From positions 30,001 through 94,000 of the forward strand of contig CAJHNH020005968.1 of NCBI GenBank assembly GCA_905116865.2: a stretch of 64,000 nt of DNA, written 5' to 3'. Position 1 is the stretch's first letter, and every line of letters begins with the position of its first letter. Source of the DNA: Candidula unifasciata (taxonomy: Eukaryota > Mollusca > Gastropoda > Stylommatophora > Geomitridae). Positions 1 to 11,398 of this stretch are shown here, one piece after another. Position numbers and translations under genes: made by a program. The notes under the pieces are model-generated. The model saw nothing but the letters and a program-made list of their open reading frames with translations, ran no database searches and was not told the origin of the DNA.

Positions 1-28
1 AGAGAGTGAGAGAGAGAGAGAGAGAGAG
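1..28. repeat. (GA)n microsatellite
   Basis: GA dinucleotides at the window edge; may extend to the left. Confidence 0.9.
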
Positions 29-341
29 GTAGTTGATATAGTTTGATACCGGCTCTTTCACAACTGTTTTTCCCTGATATGGTCATGTCTGTTCCTGTTT
101 CGTCGCGTTGTGCTGACCCCCAAACATAAAATTATTGTCGTTGCTACTTCATAACTTGAATATGAGTTTTTCAATGGTCTATTGCGACCCCTGTGAAAGG
201 GTCGTTCGACCCACAAAAGCGTCGCCACCCACAGGGTGAGAACCGCTGCCGTAGATTTTTTCATTTGTTTTGCGATTTTTTTTTCTCTTGTCCTTTTTTG
301 TTATCGTCCACGTTTGCAAGTTTTCCTAAGCTTTTACCACC

Positions 342-425
342 ATCACGAACAACAACAGCGGCAACAACAACAACAACAGCGGTAACAACGACAGCGGCAA
401 CAACAACAATAACAACAGCAACATC
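342..425. repeat. (AAC)n-type microsatellite
   Basis: AAC repeats mixed with AGC and GGC triplets. Confidence 0.85.
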
Positions 426-596
426 GGTAGTAACCTTCAAAAATACCAATGCCATAATTTGATTTGAAGACTGCGGCTTGCTGTCATTGACTTGTCGTTG
501 CCTACAGTATTGGCCGTACTGGTTGAAAGCTACATCAGCGACCTCTATCGTGATCCCTGATGGTCAGAAGACAGAGGTCACTTGAGGTCAGCACCA

Positions 597-812
597 CTCG
601 CTGGCTTTGGTCAAACCGTTTGCTTCGCATTGTGAAGGTCGTGAGTTCAGGGATTGTGCCTTTCTGTTCACTGGTGTAGTCTTTATGGAGATTCGCGGGA
701 TTGTCGCTCGAGCTACGGAGTGCATGCTTTGTGCGAAGTTTTCAAAGACAATTCTGCGGAGAGAGATGTGTGTGATATCCAGGTACAGTTAAATGGATCC
801 TCTGGGCTTTAC
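597..812 (+). mobile_element. Family D tRNA-like SINE, copy 1
   Basis: Head TTTGGTCAAACCGTTTGCTT and GTGAAGGTCGTGAGTTCAGG resemble tRNA A/B boxes. Body GTCGCTCGAGCTACGGAGTG and GCTTTGTGCGAAGTTTTC. Shared with copies at 25950, 36078, 46080 and 48125. Confidence 0.65.
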
Positions 813-885
813 AAATTTTGAGACATAACGTGTGCCATGTTTGACAACCTTAAAAGCGGAGACAGCATTTTATTGATTGATTACT

Positions 886-1078
886 CCGCAGGTTTCCTCC
901 GAAGTCGGAGTACATCTGCCTGAGAGGCGGGGAACGAGTACTGCAAACAAATAAGCCAGTAGAACGGATGTACACGCAAAACTCAGGTCAAGGTAAATGC
1001 CAAAAGTCCATTTTGGACGAACAACCGTGACTTACCGCCGGAATTCACAGCCGGTGAACAAGAAGAAGAAGAAGAAGA
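886..1078 (+). mobile_element. Family A SINE-like repeat, copy 1
   Basis: One of 16 copies of a repeat of up to about 290 bp. Shared landmarks in order: GTGTGGGTTCCGGGGCCC, CATGTCGTAAAAGTCGACTA, TTCGAAGCCGGAGTGCATCT, GCCTGAGAGACAAGGAACCA, AAACGGATGTGCACGCAACA, TTCTGGAACAAGA, GAGGTGGACGAACAACCAGA, TTTACAGCCGGTGAACG, then a (GAA)n tail. This copy lacks the first landmarks and ends (GAA)5. Confidence 0.8.
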
Positions 1079-1140
1079 CTCCTCAGGTTTAAGGTTCTAC
1101 TGTCCCTTCTGTTACCACCCTGAGTTCTGACAGGGTCAGT

Positions 1141-1615
1141 GAGTAAAGTACACAAAGGACCTTTTTCACGCTTTCAGTAGCATTAGGGCATATAGGGCTA
1201 GACCTATATTTTATAGACCAGTTGGCACTCGGTGAGTGATATGGTCAGCGACTATCCGGCCGCCTTTATTTCCTAGGACTGTCCCTGGCACCTATTTAGG
1301 GCTGGGTCGACCTTTATTTAGTTCACTCCAAACTCCAAATGAAATCCCGGAGTTCCCGGAATAGTCCATTATTCTAGGGGTGTTATGGGCTAGAAATAGG
1401 TATAGGATTGTCGGTGTCTCTGGGGCGGTCGGGGCTAACAGAGACGCTTACCCACACCCATACCACCCCTAGAATATTGGACTTCTCTCGAAAATTTCGG
1501 AACTGTCTTTGTTTGAGGTCACTTAAAAATTAAGTACCGAAAAATGTTCGGCTCCATCAGGACCTTAGCCCACGACGTTTGGATCCGCAAGGGACCGTCT
1601 AGCTGCTACAATACG
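1141..1615 (-). mobile_element. Family B tRNA-headed SINE, split by a foldback insertion
   Basis: The minus-strand SINE tail (GGGCATATAGGGCTAGACCT, TAGACCAGTTGGCACTC, CGGCCGCCTTTATTTCCTAG) lies at 1165-1320. The tRNA-like head (GGCTCCATCAGGACCTTAGC through AGCTGCTACAATACGG) resumes at about 1548-1615. The intervening DNA is the palindrome listed next. Confidence 0.7.
1319..1535. mobile_element. Foldback/MITE-like palindrome inside the family B SINE
   Basis: The left arm GTCCATTATTCTAGGGGTG followed by TTATGGGC (1364-1390) pairs with the right arm at 1451-1482, whose reverse complement reads GTCCAATATTCTAGGGGTGG then TATGGG. An inner pair GTCTCTG (1416-1422)/CAGAGAC (1439-1445) extends the stem. 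Weaker pairing continues outward to about 1320 and 1530. No ORF. Confidence 0.7.
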
Positions 1616-2443
1616 GAAGCTCCAAGTTCTCGCAGGGGGATCGTTTTAGTGTGATCATCCCCCCCCCCCTCTAACTCCATGCTGTCACATTAGTTCATTC
1701 ATGTACCCATGCTGTTAGACAACACACAAGAGCTCCACCGTGTCCTTGTAGGCATTGGCGGTGAGGACATCTGTTACACAGCCGACCGCTACTGTTACAC
1801 TCTGGTGGGCGAACATAATGACCTTGCCTTGCACACTGGATCCCAGCTTGGCCTTAGGCCTTTCCTCAATGCCCTGCCCGCTTACCAGCTCGCTATGTCT
1901 CACACGACTCCCCCTTGGCCTTCTCCCTCCACTCTTCTTCCCCCTGGCTGGTTCAATAAGGTGACCTTAGTGAGGTGGCGCTGCAGTATCTATTACAAAC
2001 AAACGTAAGACGAAGGGTGACTACTGCGGGGCAACAAAGATGGCAGCAGTAGGAATGGCCCAGACATGTGAGTGCCAGAAACAGCAAAGTTTATGCGCGT
2101 TCATTTTTCACCAGTGGAAAGAGAGTGGGGGGGGGGGGGGGCATAAAATTTGACCATGTTTAAAACCTGCTTAGGACAGCTTCGACTATAATTGAGGTAT
2201 ATTTTTATTTGCGACAACTTCAGTGTTCTATCAGAAGTAACATTAGGCCACCAAAAATGTCTGTTTTGTCAACGGCTTTGTTTCTTTTCTCTGCCGGTAT
2301 TTGCAGTCTGTGGGAATAATACCTAAGGATCAGAATCAAACAGGTACAACTTCAAGGAAACCTGTTCATTAATTCTTCAAAGGAAATCTGAACTTGCTCC
2401 TCATAGTTTGTGTTAATAGGCCAGTGGACCTCTTTGTTTCTAA

Positions 2444-4118
2444 AGATGACTTGACTAGGTGACAGGTCAGGGAAGTCAATGATGACTTGACTAGGTGACA
2501 GGTCAGGGAAGTCAATGATGACTTGACTAGGTGACAGGTCAGAGAAGTCAATGATGACTTGACTAGATGACAAGTCAGGGAAGTCAATGATGACTTGACT
2601 AGATGACAAGTCAGGGAAGTCAAAGATGACTTGACTAGATGACAAGTCAGGGAAGTCAATGATGACTTGACTAGATGACAAGTCAGGGAAGTCAAAGATG
2701 ACTTGACTAGATGACAAGTCAGGGAAGTCAAAGATGACTTGACTAGATGACAAGTCAGGGAAGTCAGTGATGACTTAACTAGATGTCAAGTCAGGGAAGT
2801 CAAAGATGACTTGACTAGATGACAAGTCAGGAAAGTCACAGATGACTTGACTGGATCACAAGTCAGGGAAGTCACAGATGACTTGACTAAATGACAAGTC
2901 AGGGAAGTCAAAGATGGCTTGACTAGATGACAAGTCAGGGAAGTCAATGATGACTTGACTAAATGACGTCAGGTAGGTCAATGATGACTTGACTTGATGA
3001 CAAGTCAGGGAAGTCAATGATGACTTGACTAGATGACAAGTCAGGGAAGTCAATGATGACTTGACTAAATGACGTCAGGTAGGCCAATGATGACTTGACT
3101 AGATGACAAGTCAGGGAAGTGAAAGATGACTTGACTAGATGACAAGTCAGGAAGTCACAGATGACTTGACTAGATGACAAGTCAGGAAGTCACAGATGAC
3201 TTGACTAGATGACAAGCCAGGGAAGTCACAGATCACTTGACTAGATGACAATTCAAGAGAAGTCGATGGTGACTAGATGACAAGTCAGGGAAGTCATAGA
3301 TAACTTGACTAGGTGACAAGTCGGGGAAGTCAAAGATGACTTCACTAGGTAACAAGTTAGGGAAGTCAAAGATTACTTGACTATGTGACAAGTCAGGGAA
3401 GTCAAAGATAACTTGGCTAGATGATAAGTCAGGGAAGTCAAAGATGACTTGACTAGATGACGTCAGGGAAGTCAAAAATGACTTGACTAGATGACAAGTC
3501 AGGGAAATCAAAGATGACTTGACTAGATGACAAGTTAGGGAAGTCAATGATGACTTGACTAGATGACAAGTCAGGGAAGTCAGTGGTGACTTGACTAGAT
3601 GACAAGGCAGGAAGTCAAAGATGACTTGACTAGATGACAAGTCAGGGAAGTCAAAGATGACTTGACTAGATGACAAGTCAGGGAAGTCAATGTTGACTTG
3701 ACTAGGTGACACGTCAGGGAAGTCAATGTTGACTTGACTAGGTGACACGTAAGGGAAGTCAATGTTGACTTGACTAAGTGACAAGTCAGGGAAGTCAAAG
3801 ATGACTTGACTAGATGACAAGTCAGGAAGTCACAGATGACTTGACTTGATGACAAGTCAGGGAAGTCACAGATTACTTGACTAGATGACAAGTCAGGGAA
3901 GTCACAGATCACTTGACTAGATGACAATTCAAGAGAAGTTAATGGTGACTAGATGACAAGTCAGGGAAGTCATAGATAACTTGACTAGGTGACAAGTCAG
4001 GGAAGTCAAAGATGACTTGACTATTTGACAAGTCAAGAGAAGTCTAAGATGACTTGACTAGATGACAAGTCAGGGAAGTCACAGATCACTTGACAAGATG
4101 ACAAGTCAGGAAGGTCAC
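2444..4118. repeat. Tandem array, 36-bp unit (about 46 copies)
   Basis: The unit is GATGACTTGACTAGATGACA then AGTCAGGGAAGTCAAW. Each unit contains inverted TGACTTG/CAAGTCA. Because 36 is a multiple of three, minus-strand frames of 110-195 codons appear (repeating SSSQVIFDFPDL), but they lack start context or conserved composition and are not called genes. A variant block containing ATTCAAGAGAAGT occurs at about 3232 and 3906. Confidence 0.95.
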
Positions 4119-4482
4119 GGAAGAGTAGTGATGACTAACTGTGCCAAGAGTTGTAGTTTGTTGTCCCTAGCTGGTGTGATGTTGTCGCTCTGAAATGTTG
4201 TCTGCGTTCTTCATTGTGGTCCTGTGGTCTGTTTTCCTGTCCTCTGGGTGTACTTTGTCTCAGTTTCTGTTTATGCTTGTACTATGGTAGCCATGTGGTC
4301 GCAGTATGGACGTGTCTAATGGGGGTGAGGTGACCAGTGTCATTGCTCGCTACATTTTCCACTCCTGTGTCTGATTCTGAACATTTCCTGGGATCCATGC
4401 ATGGCGCTGGGTCGACCATGAACTTGGGTTTCTAGGCAACCATGCAATTGGGGATTCAACCCCTGACCACTTGTTTGTTGAC
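4119..4482. other. No recognised feature
   Basis: Unique-looking DNA between the 36-bp array and a family E repeat; no convincing exon. Confidence 0.6.
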
Positions 4483-4815
4483 AGAGGTTTGGTTTGCTTT
4501 GCTTTGCTTTAAACAACTGATCAGCATCATGGCACAAGAGTAGTAGTAACCCATATTTGCTTCGTTCTACTTCTAACTCAAGCCTGAGTACGAAGAATCT
4601 CAGCACAGTGCACGAACTCCGTAGCACCGGCGAGAAATACTTTTGGTAGATCTTGAACTTTACATTTTCCCCGGGCATCACAGTTAGGCTATTCTTTTCG
4701 ATTTCCCACTGCCAGTATACTTTTTATGTGCGCAACTATAGAAACGAACGTCTGATCTTACTACCCAGAGACCAGGGGAAATTATTAGAAGTCCAGGGGA
4801 AAAAATCCCAGCCCT
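4483..4815 (+). repeat. Family E interspersed repeat, copy 1
   Basis: About 330 bp alignable, in inverted orientation, with 35283-35612. Shared stretches include TTCTACTTCTAACTCAA, CACAGTGCACGAACTCCGT, CACCGGCGAG and GAAGTCCA. No ORF or tRNA-like box seen. Confidence 0.65.
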
Positions 4816-5120
4816 CACCGGGACTTCCAGCACTAGAGGCGGACGCCATGCCTCGTGACCATTCAGACCTTTAGCGTTGGCAGAGACGCTAATCTTGTTC
4901 CGACGCTGAGGCTAGATAGAGCACACGTTGAGGAAACTTGTTAATATATAACTATAAACTTCTTTATTTGGAACGCATTAGTAAAAGAAATAGAGTGACA
5001 AGAATGGTGATAATAGATGCATAGATTGAAATAGAATGAGAAAAACAAACTGGGAAAGATACACAGACCGACCGACCTACCTACGGACGGACAGACGGAA
5101 AGGACGGACAGGCAGGCAGA

Positions 5121-5121
5121 C

Positions 5122-5208
<87 letters not shown>

Positions 5209-5270
5209 AAATCCACCGAGAGAGAGAGAGAGAGAGAGAGAAGAAGAAGAAGAAGAAGAAGAAGAAGATA
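5121..5270. repeat. Compound (GAAA)n-(GA)n-(GAA)n
   Basis: About 22 GAAA units (5121-5210), then GA (5219-5240), then GAA (5241-5268). A homopurine strand. Arginine/lysine/glutamate-rich frames here are artefacts. Confidence 0.95.
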
Positions 5271-5929
5271 AAGAGAAAAATATAGATAGAAAGAAAAAAA
5301 AACCAAATAAACTAATCGGTAGAGGTAGAAACAGATGGAGACGGGGTATAAACACATTGAGGGAGAAACACATCTTGTAGAAAGAAACACATCCGAGAGA
5401 AAGAAACACGTCGATTAATGGCATGGATAAGAGAGAAAGAAACAGTTCTAATGATTGAGGTAGGAACGGATAGACGGAGAAAAACACCTGAGAGAAAGAA
5501 ACAGACTGATATGGGGAAATACTGAACATAACAAATGAAGGAGATACATGGTCGGTCGACAGAGTGCTGGCAACTGGTCTTTTCAAGAAATCAGAAAATA
5601 TATGGACATGAATAGCAGCGAGGCATGGTCACAGGCGACTTGTAACATGACATTACAGGACGTGTTCATGCAGTGTTGATACCAGTGACGACAAGTTGAG
5701 GGCGGGAAACTGTCCATGGTTTGCCGGGCAAAGGTTCTCAAACCGTCAAAGCTTATGGGGCTTTTCAAGTCAGAATGTCATACAGCGGATGTCTTTTTTT
5801 GGCTGTTGACCAGGAAAAGAGGGCGGATTTCTGTCCTAGTCACACAAACATGCACAGTGACATGAACTCTAGAGAATAAAAGGGAGAATAATAAGAATTA
5901 AAAAAGAAAAAGTTTTAGTTAAAAAATAA

Positions 5930-6150
5930 TAATAAGAAGAAGAAGAACACGCCGAGCAAGATAAAAGAAAAGGAAGAGGAAGAAAAGAAGAAGAAGAAGA
6001 CAAGGAAGAAGAAGAAATAAAGAAGGAGGAGGAAGTAGTAGTAGTAGCAGCAGCAGCAGTTCTAGTAGTGGTAGCAACAGTATTAGTAGTTGTGGTAGTA
6101 GTAGTAGTAAAAGAAGTAGTGGCAGTAGTAATAGTAGTAGTAAGTAGTAA
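5930..6150. repeat. (AAG)n/(AGT)n low-complexity tract
   Basis: AGA/AAG purine-rich DNA grading into AGT/AGC triplets. Leu-rich minus frames are artefacts. Confidence 0.9.
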
Positions 6151-7566
6151 TACTGGTTAGAGGAGAAGAATTGGCGAAACAATGATCTCTTGTTGCTTGG
6201 GTAATAGTGGGAATTTAGTTCCTGTTGTAACAGAAATCTGTCCTAACACTATCGGTCCCTCGTTTGTAGCAGACTCACAAAATGAGTACCTCTTAGTTCT
6301 CTAGATTATCTGTTATTTCATCAGTATTTCTGTCACTGTCTCATTTCTGTCCTAAATGCCTTTATGTTTCCAGAGGTGCCGGTGTTTGACCGGTGTGCGT
6401 TGTTGCCTGTTGCATTTCTCTCTCTTTTTCTGAGAGCATGGTGAAGCACGACAATGCTGTCTGTGAGACTGAGAAAGTAGTCATAACTAGCTCCGTGTAG
6501 CAACAGTTAGGAGGGAATAGATGTACCTCAAGGCGGCTGCTGCATCGGAGGACTGAGCACACATGGAAATGCCCAATGTGCATTGATGTCGGTTGTGATA
6601 ACATAATTTTGTCTCTTTCTAATTAATGTCTGCCTCACTTGTTATGCTTACCGGTCTTGTTCCTGTCATTTTCAGTGTCTGTCTTCTTTGTAGTGTCTGT
6701 CTAGTATCTGTCTTTGTCGCTATATTTCTGGTGGATGTGTCTGCGGTGATTGCTAGTCAGTCTGTTTTTCTGGCTGAAGTCTGTCAGCTGCTAATGTATT
6801 TGTCTGTTTCTCTCTTCGCAATTCTGACTGTCTAATTAGAGTATCTGTCTCTGCCACTTCTGATTGACTGACAATCTCTACAACTATGTGTTTCTTCTCA
6901 GAATCTATTCCCGCAGTTGTTGCTGTCTTCCTCTCTACAGTCGACTCCCCCTCTCGTCAGAGCCTGCCACATGTTTTCTTTCCAGGTCGTGCCACCCACG
7001 GCGATTTATTTCCGCGGTTGCCGAATGAATCTTATCTCTGCAGCTGGAAGGCCTCGGCCAGAAGTACTTGTAGAATCCATGACATACCAGACGCTGCAGT
7101 CTAGGCGAGACCTTTCCAGGTGACCTACATACGCCGTGTACCCGTAACCTAGTGGCGAGCGAGCGCCTTGCCAAACAGTCGGACTTCCCACCAGAGAAGC
7201 TGCAGGAGAGGCCAACTCGGGGCTGCTGCTGCTGCAGGGCCAGGGTCACATCTTGCTGCTCTTTGCGGGACGGCGTGGGTGTGGGGGCGGGACAGAAAAA
7301 GGCAGAAGGAAAGGGCAGTTGGTAATAACAAAGAACATTTAGAGATCGACAGGGGATGGATTAACATGGACCTACCGGAAAGGGAGTAGAAGTTAGGGAT
7401 TTACAGGGAAGAGAAGATCAAGGAACAGTTAAGGAATTTAAAAAGTGAGTAACATTCAAGGATCTGCAATGGAAGGATTAACAAGACACAGTTAACGATC
7501 TACGGAAGCTGTGATACTGTGAGCTCTGTATCAGCTGTAAAGGCGCATCGAGATAGGATGATAGTT
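6151..7566. other. No recognised feature; GC-richer block at 6960-7280
   Basis: Several short overlapping frames occur on both strands in the GC-richer block, none with a recognised family or paired splice sites. Confidence 0.6.
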
Positions 7567-7861
7567 TTTTTTTCTTTCTCTACTGCTTACCATTTACGGT
7601 CTGTTAGCGCCAGCGGAAAGATTTGGTTGTTCGTCCACCTCTGGAGTGTAGTCATCTTTCAGAACTTGAATGTTGTTTGTACATCCGTTTTACAGATCTG
7701 ATTTATGTGTATGCAGACTGTTGGTTCCTCGTATCTCAGGCAGATGAATTCCTACTTTAAAGGAGACACCCCTAATTGGTCGACTTTTACGACACGCTTG
7801 TTGAAAGAGAAGTATATCTATTCTTTTTTCCCTGTAAAATGGACCCGAAAACCACACGGGT
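7567..7861 (-). mobile_element. Family A SINE-like repeat, copy 2
   Basis: Reverse-oriented copy with nearly all landmarks, from the CCCGTGTGG-type start near 7861 down to the GCTAACAGAC region; the (GAA) tail has decayed to T/C-rich DNA at about 7567-7585. Confidence 0.75.
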
Positions 7862-8281
7862 GGGGAGGATGATGATGATGGTGGCGCAAGATGTCATAAT
7901 GTAGACCTTTGAACTTTATTATTACATAAATTATCCCCTCATTTACACACACGCACTAGCGGAGAGATATTGTTGTACAACTTTAAGAGTAGAGGATTTG
8001 GTTGAGTCCTATAGACAGACCCTGTCCCAACATGGCTGGCCGTGTGCGCCCCAAGCGTGAGTACAACACTTGACTGTTGATTGTCAACCCCATCATCTGG
8101 ACTAGTTACACCGGTCCCACAGTCTCATCACGTGCACAGATTCAAGTTCTCGGCAGACTTCATGGCAGTGGGCACAGTGGTCCAGTTCAAGCTTGGTCAG
8201 TTGGGAGCCCATAGATTGGAACTGTTACCTTCGCGTAGACAGGCAGGCAAGCTTGCTACCAGGACTCTACAGATTACAGTA

Positions 8282-8545
8282 TTCTTCTTCACGTTTACCA
8301 GCTTCAAACTCCGGGGGAAATTATGGGTGTTCGTCCACCTCTAGACTTTAGACTTGTTCCAGAACGTGAGTGTTGCATGGACATCCGTTTCACAGATCTA
8401 GCTTATTTGTGTGCAGACTATTGGTTCCTTGCCACACAAATGTGCTCCGACTTTGTGACGACATGCTATTTGGGGACGCATTGTGTCTTTTCTTGTTTTC
8501 CTCACAGTGGGGCCCTGGAACCCGCAGGGGGAGTACTATATTCAA
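8282..8545 (-). mobile_element. Family A SINE-like repeat, copy 3
   Basis: Reverse-oriented copy: TTCTTCTTCACGTTTACCAG at its 3' end and GGGGCCCTGGAACCCGCAGG at its 5' end. Confidence 0.8.
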
Positions 8546-8914
8546 AGGAGCCATAAAGCTTCTCTTGGTCCTTTGCCATGGTACGGAAATGTCTTCGGGT
8601 GTATGCTTTTCCAGATGGCAAGATCCAGAGAAGCACGATCGCACACGCCAGCCAGCAACGCATAAGATAATGATAATGGAGTTTGTCTGATCTTTCTTCT
8701 TTGTTTATCAGTTTGATTCTGTTCATGATCCTGATTTCTGCGATGTTAGACACACGTAGAACCTTAGGATGGTTTCTTCTTCTTAAACTCTTAGTATACT
8801 AAGCATTTCCCAGTAACATTTGAATGTAAAAGTCCAGAATGTCTTTATCCGTGATTGCGACATGGTGCATGAATCACGTCCGTGTGTCACTACAGGAAAG
8901 ATATTTGGTCTTTA

Positions 8915-9165
8915 ATTGTTACTAACCCACAAAGAGAACTGAAAGCCCACATCAGAGAGAGACAATCTACATTCTTTAGTCATATGATAAGAAGGAGAAA
9001 GCTAGAAAACATCGTAACAGTGGGAACATTGGACGGAAAGAGAAGCAGAGGGTGAATGAGAGAAAAGATGCTGGCCAGTTTGACATCATGGCAAGGAGGA
9101 TCATCTGTGTCAGAACTGGTTGAAAATACACAAGACATGACTACCAACGCCACGCTGCATAGCCT
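8915..9165 (+). mobile_element. LINE C-terminal remnant
   Basis: Conceptual translation gives STFFSHMIRRRKLENIVTVG, then TLDGKRSRG with a stop, then SWQGGSSVSELVENTQD. This is the arginine-rich C-terminal domain that follows the RT in many invertebrate LINEs (FxGHxMRRxxLE...TGKIxGxRxRGR). Broken by stops; no RT core nearby. Confidence 0.65.
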
Positions 9166-10394
9166 GTGAACAGAAAAATTGTTACTTTGGTTTGTTCTCC
9201 TGTATTGGTCAAACATTCACTGCCGGGTAGTCCATCTTGTCATGGAGCAACCACTGACCTTTACAACACATGCCCTTTAATCACCTGTGAGAGACTGACC
9301 ACCTGGGAGCAGAACCTGACCAGGTCCAACAGTGGAAGAGAAGTTCTACCGTGTCCAGTCTCAGTTTGGGATGTGACAATGAAGACAGTCAGACAGGAGG
9401 TATTGATCGGCCGCACCCACAAGCTGACTACCAGAGATCGATGCCTGTAGCTGCTTCAGCAGTGGCCCCCCCCCCCCCCCCCCCAACTATCACTAGAGAC
9501 ATCGCTAGCTACCAGCGTCACTCAGTTGAATTCATGCAGATGGCTTCTTTATGTTGTTTCATGTAGTCAGCAGTTGACTCGCTGGTAGCTACTGAGTGTT
9601 TTACCTCGTTTCTTTTGTTCAAGACAACTCTCCTCCCCCCCTTTTTCCCCCCTTTCTGTCCAATCCGCGTTGGACCTACTACTTGTATACGTCAAATCTT
9701 TGTTATTGTCTCGGCGGTGCACCAAAATGTCCGCCCAGTCGCGAAGGGGCAAAATAAAACAACGCCCCTGCAATTTATGCTAGACTGTCTCACCTCCAAG
9801 TAGCAGTTGTCGCATTAGTAGAACTTTGAATTTTATAATATTGTTTCTTTTAGATTAAAAAATAAATAAATCTCCAGTTGTTTCTGTTTCTATCTTAGCC
9901 GGTATCTGAAATATTTATGATATTAACATAGTCTGCAAGTGTAAAAATGTCGAAGAACTCTTGTCACATAACGCCACACAGAGCAAGATGCGAACCCAGT
10001 CACCGACAGACTACATGTAAATAGGCCCTGTTGTGCGACATCACTAATTCCTGACCAAGCCGGGTGTCAGGTATGCAAAATGTATGCAGAAATAATGGCC
10101 TCAGAAGGTTGCAGCAAACGTGATTGTGTATCGATTGCGGGATGGTCGAATGGCGATCCTGAGTACTGAATAGGTTAAAGCGATATTAATTACTCCACTG
10201 GCATACTAATTGTGTAATCGATTTATTGATTGATTGTTTGATTGACCAGTGAGTCAGTTGCCGGGTAGAATTCTTCCGCTGTTTCACTAATTAGATGCGG
10301 TGAACACATTTTTTTGGGCCTGCCAGTTTGGAAACACTCCCTCTTCCATTTTTTTTTCACCTCACAGTCCGTGCCTTGTGGCGTTGGTCGTGGC
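9166..10394. other. No recognised gene
   Basis: Mostly unique DNA with an 18-nt C run near 9467. Short frames only. Confidence 0.6.
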
Positions 10395-10500
10395 TTCTTC
10401 TTTGTCTTCTTCTTCTTCTTCTTCTTCTTCTTCTTCTTCTTCTTCTTCTTCTTCTTCTTCTTCTTCTTCTTCTTCTTCTATTCTTCTTCTTCTTCTTCTT

Positions 10501-10531
<31 letters not shown>

Positions 10532-10733
10532 TTTTTCTTCTTCTTCTTCTTCTTCTTCTTCTTCTTCTTCTTCTTCTTCTTCTTCTTCTTCTTCTTCTTC
10601 TTCTTCTTCTTCTTCTTCTTCTTCTTTTTCTTCGTCTTCTTCTTCTTCTTCTTCTTCTTCTTCTTCTTCTTCTTCTTCTTCTTCTTCTTCTTCTTCTTCT
10701 TCTTCTTCTTCTTCTTCTTCTTCTTCTTCTTGC
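10395..10733. repeat. (TTC)n tract, about 340 bp
   Basis: Nearly pure TTC with a handful of interruptions (near 10480, 10531, 10626, 10635). It produces artefactual poly-Ser, poly-Leu and poly-Phe frames on + and poly-Glu on minus. Such GAA/TTC tracts can form triplex DNA. Confidence 0.98.
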
Positions 10734-10972
10734 CGACTGTAAACTCCAGCTGAAAGTTCTGGTTCTTCGTCCACCTCTAGACTTTAGTATTGTTCATGTA
10801 CATGAGTGGTGCGTGCCCATCCGTTTTACAGATTTGGCTTATTTGTACGCAGTATCTTGTATTTCAGACAGGTTCACTCCGACTTCAAAGGAAGCCCAAA
10901 TTAGTCGACTCATACGACATGCTTGTTTTCCCGCGAAATTCGGTCCCAAAAATCCCACACGGGGAGATATCC
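10395..10972 (-). mobile_element. Family A SINE-like repeat, copy 4, with 340-bp (GAA)n tail
   Basis: The body (10734-10972, minus) carries the GTCCACCTCTAGACTTTAG and CATCCGTTTTACAGA landmarks and the CCCACACGGGG start. On its 3' side it joins directly to an uninterrupted-looking (TTC)n tract, the same place other copies have (GAA)3-6. Confidence 0.85.
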
Positions 10973-11309
10973 AACCAGTAATTAAAATTCCGCAATACTT
11001 GGTTGAAGCTTTATGCTCCATTGGAAGAGAGAAAACCCAGAAAAGCAATAAACACTGCGCAAAAATCTCTGAGCCGGAAATGACACTGGAGCAATAACAT
11101 AATTGTTTCATTGTAATTATACTTGCACGCTGATTTTGTCTATTTCTTGTGGGTTTTTTTGCTGATGAAGATGTGCCCTTGCAACCTCATTTGGTAGTTT
11201 ATCATACTAAAGCTGGTTTTGTGTTTCCTAAATATTTACATTTTCACATCTTTGTCACCGCAGTTTTAACATTTTCATTGATGTATGCAAACAGATTAGT
11301 GATTTGACC

Positions 11310-11312
<3 letters not shown>

Positions 11313-11396
<84 letters not shown>
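11313..11396. repeat. (TA)n microsatellite
   Basis: About 42 TA units. Confidence 0.97.

Positions 11397-11398
<2 letters not shown>

Noticed and set aside
2352..3927. Minus-strand frames of 110-195 codons with SSSQVIFDFPDL repeats
   Set aside because: Produced by a 36-bp tandem repeat; frames jump between units and there is no non-repeat coding sequence attached.
5036..5586. Frames rich in KKERKKER or FLSFFLS
   Set aside because: Translation of (GAAA)n, (GA)n and (GAA)n microsatellites.
6886..7249. Overlapping frames on both strands in a GC-richer block
   Set aside because: No recognised motif and no consistent splice-bounded frame.
10300..11097. 265-codon Ser/Leu-rich frame
   Set aside because: Translation of the (TTC)n tail plus a family A SINE body.
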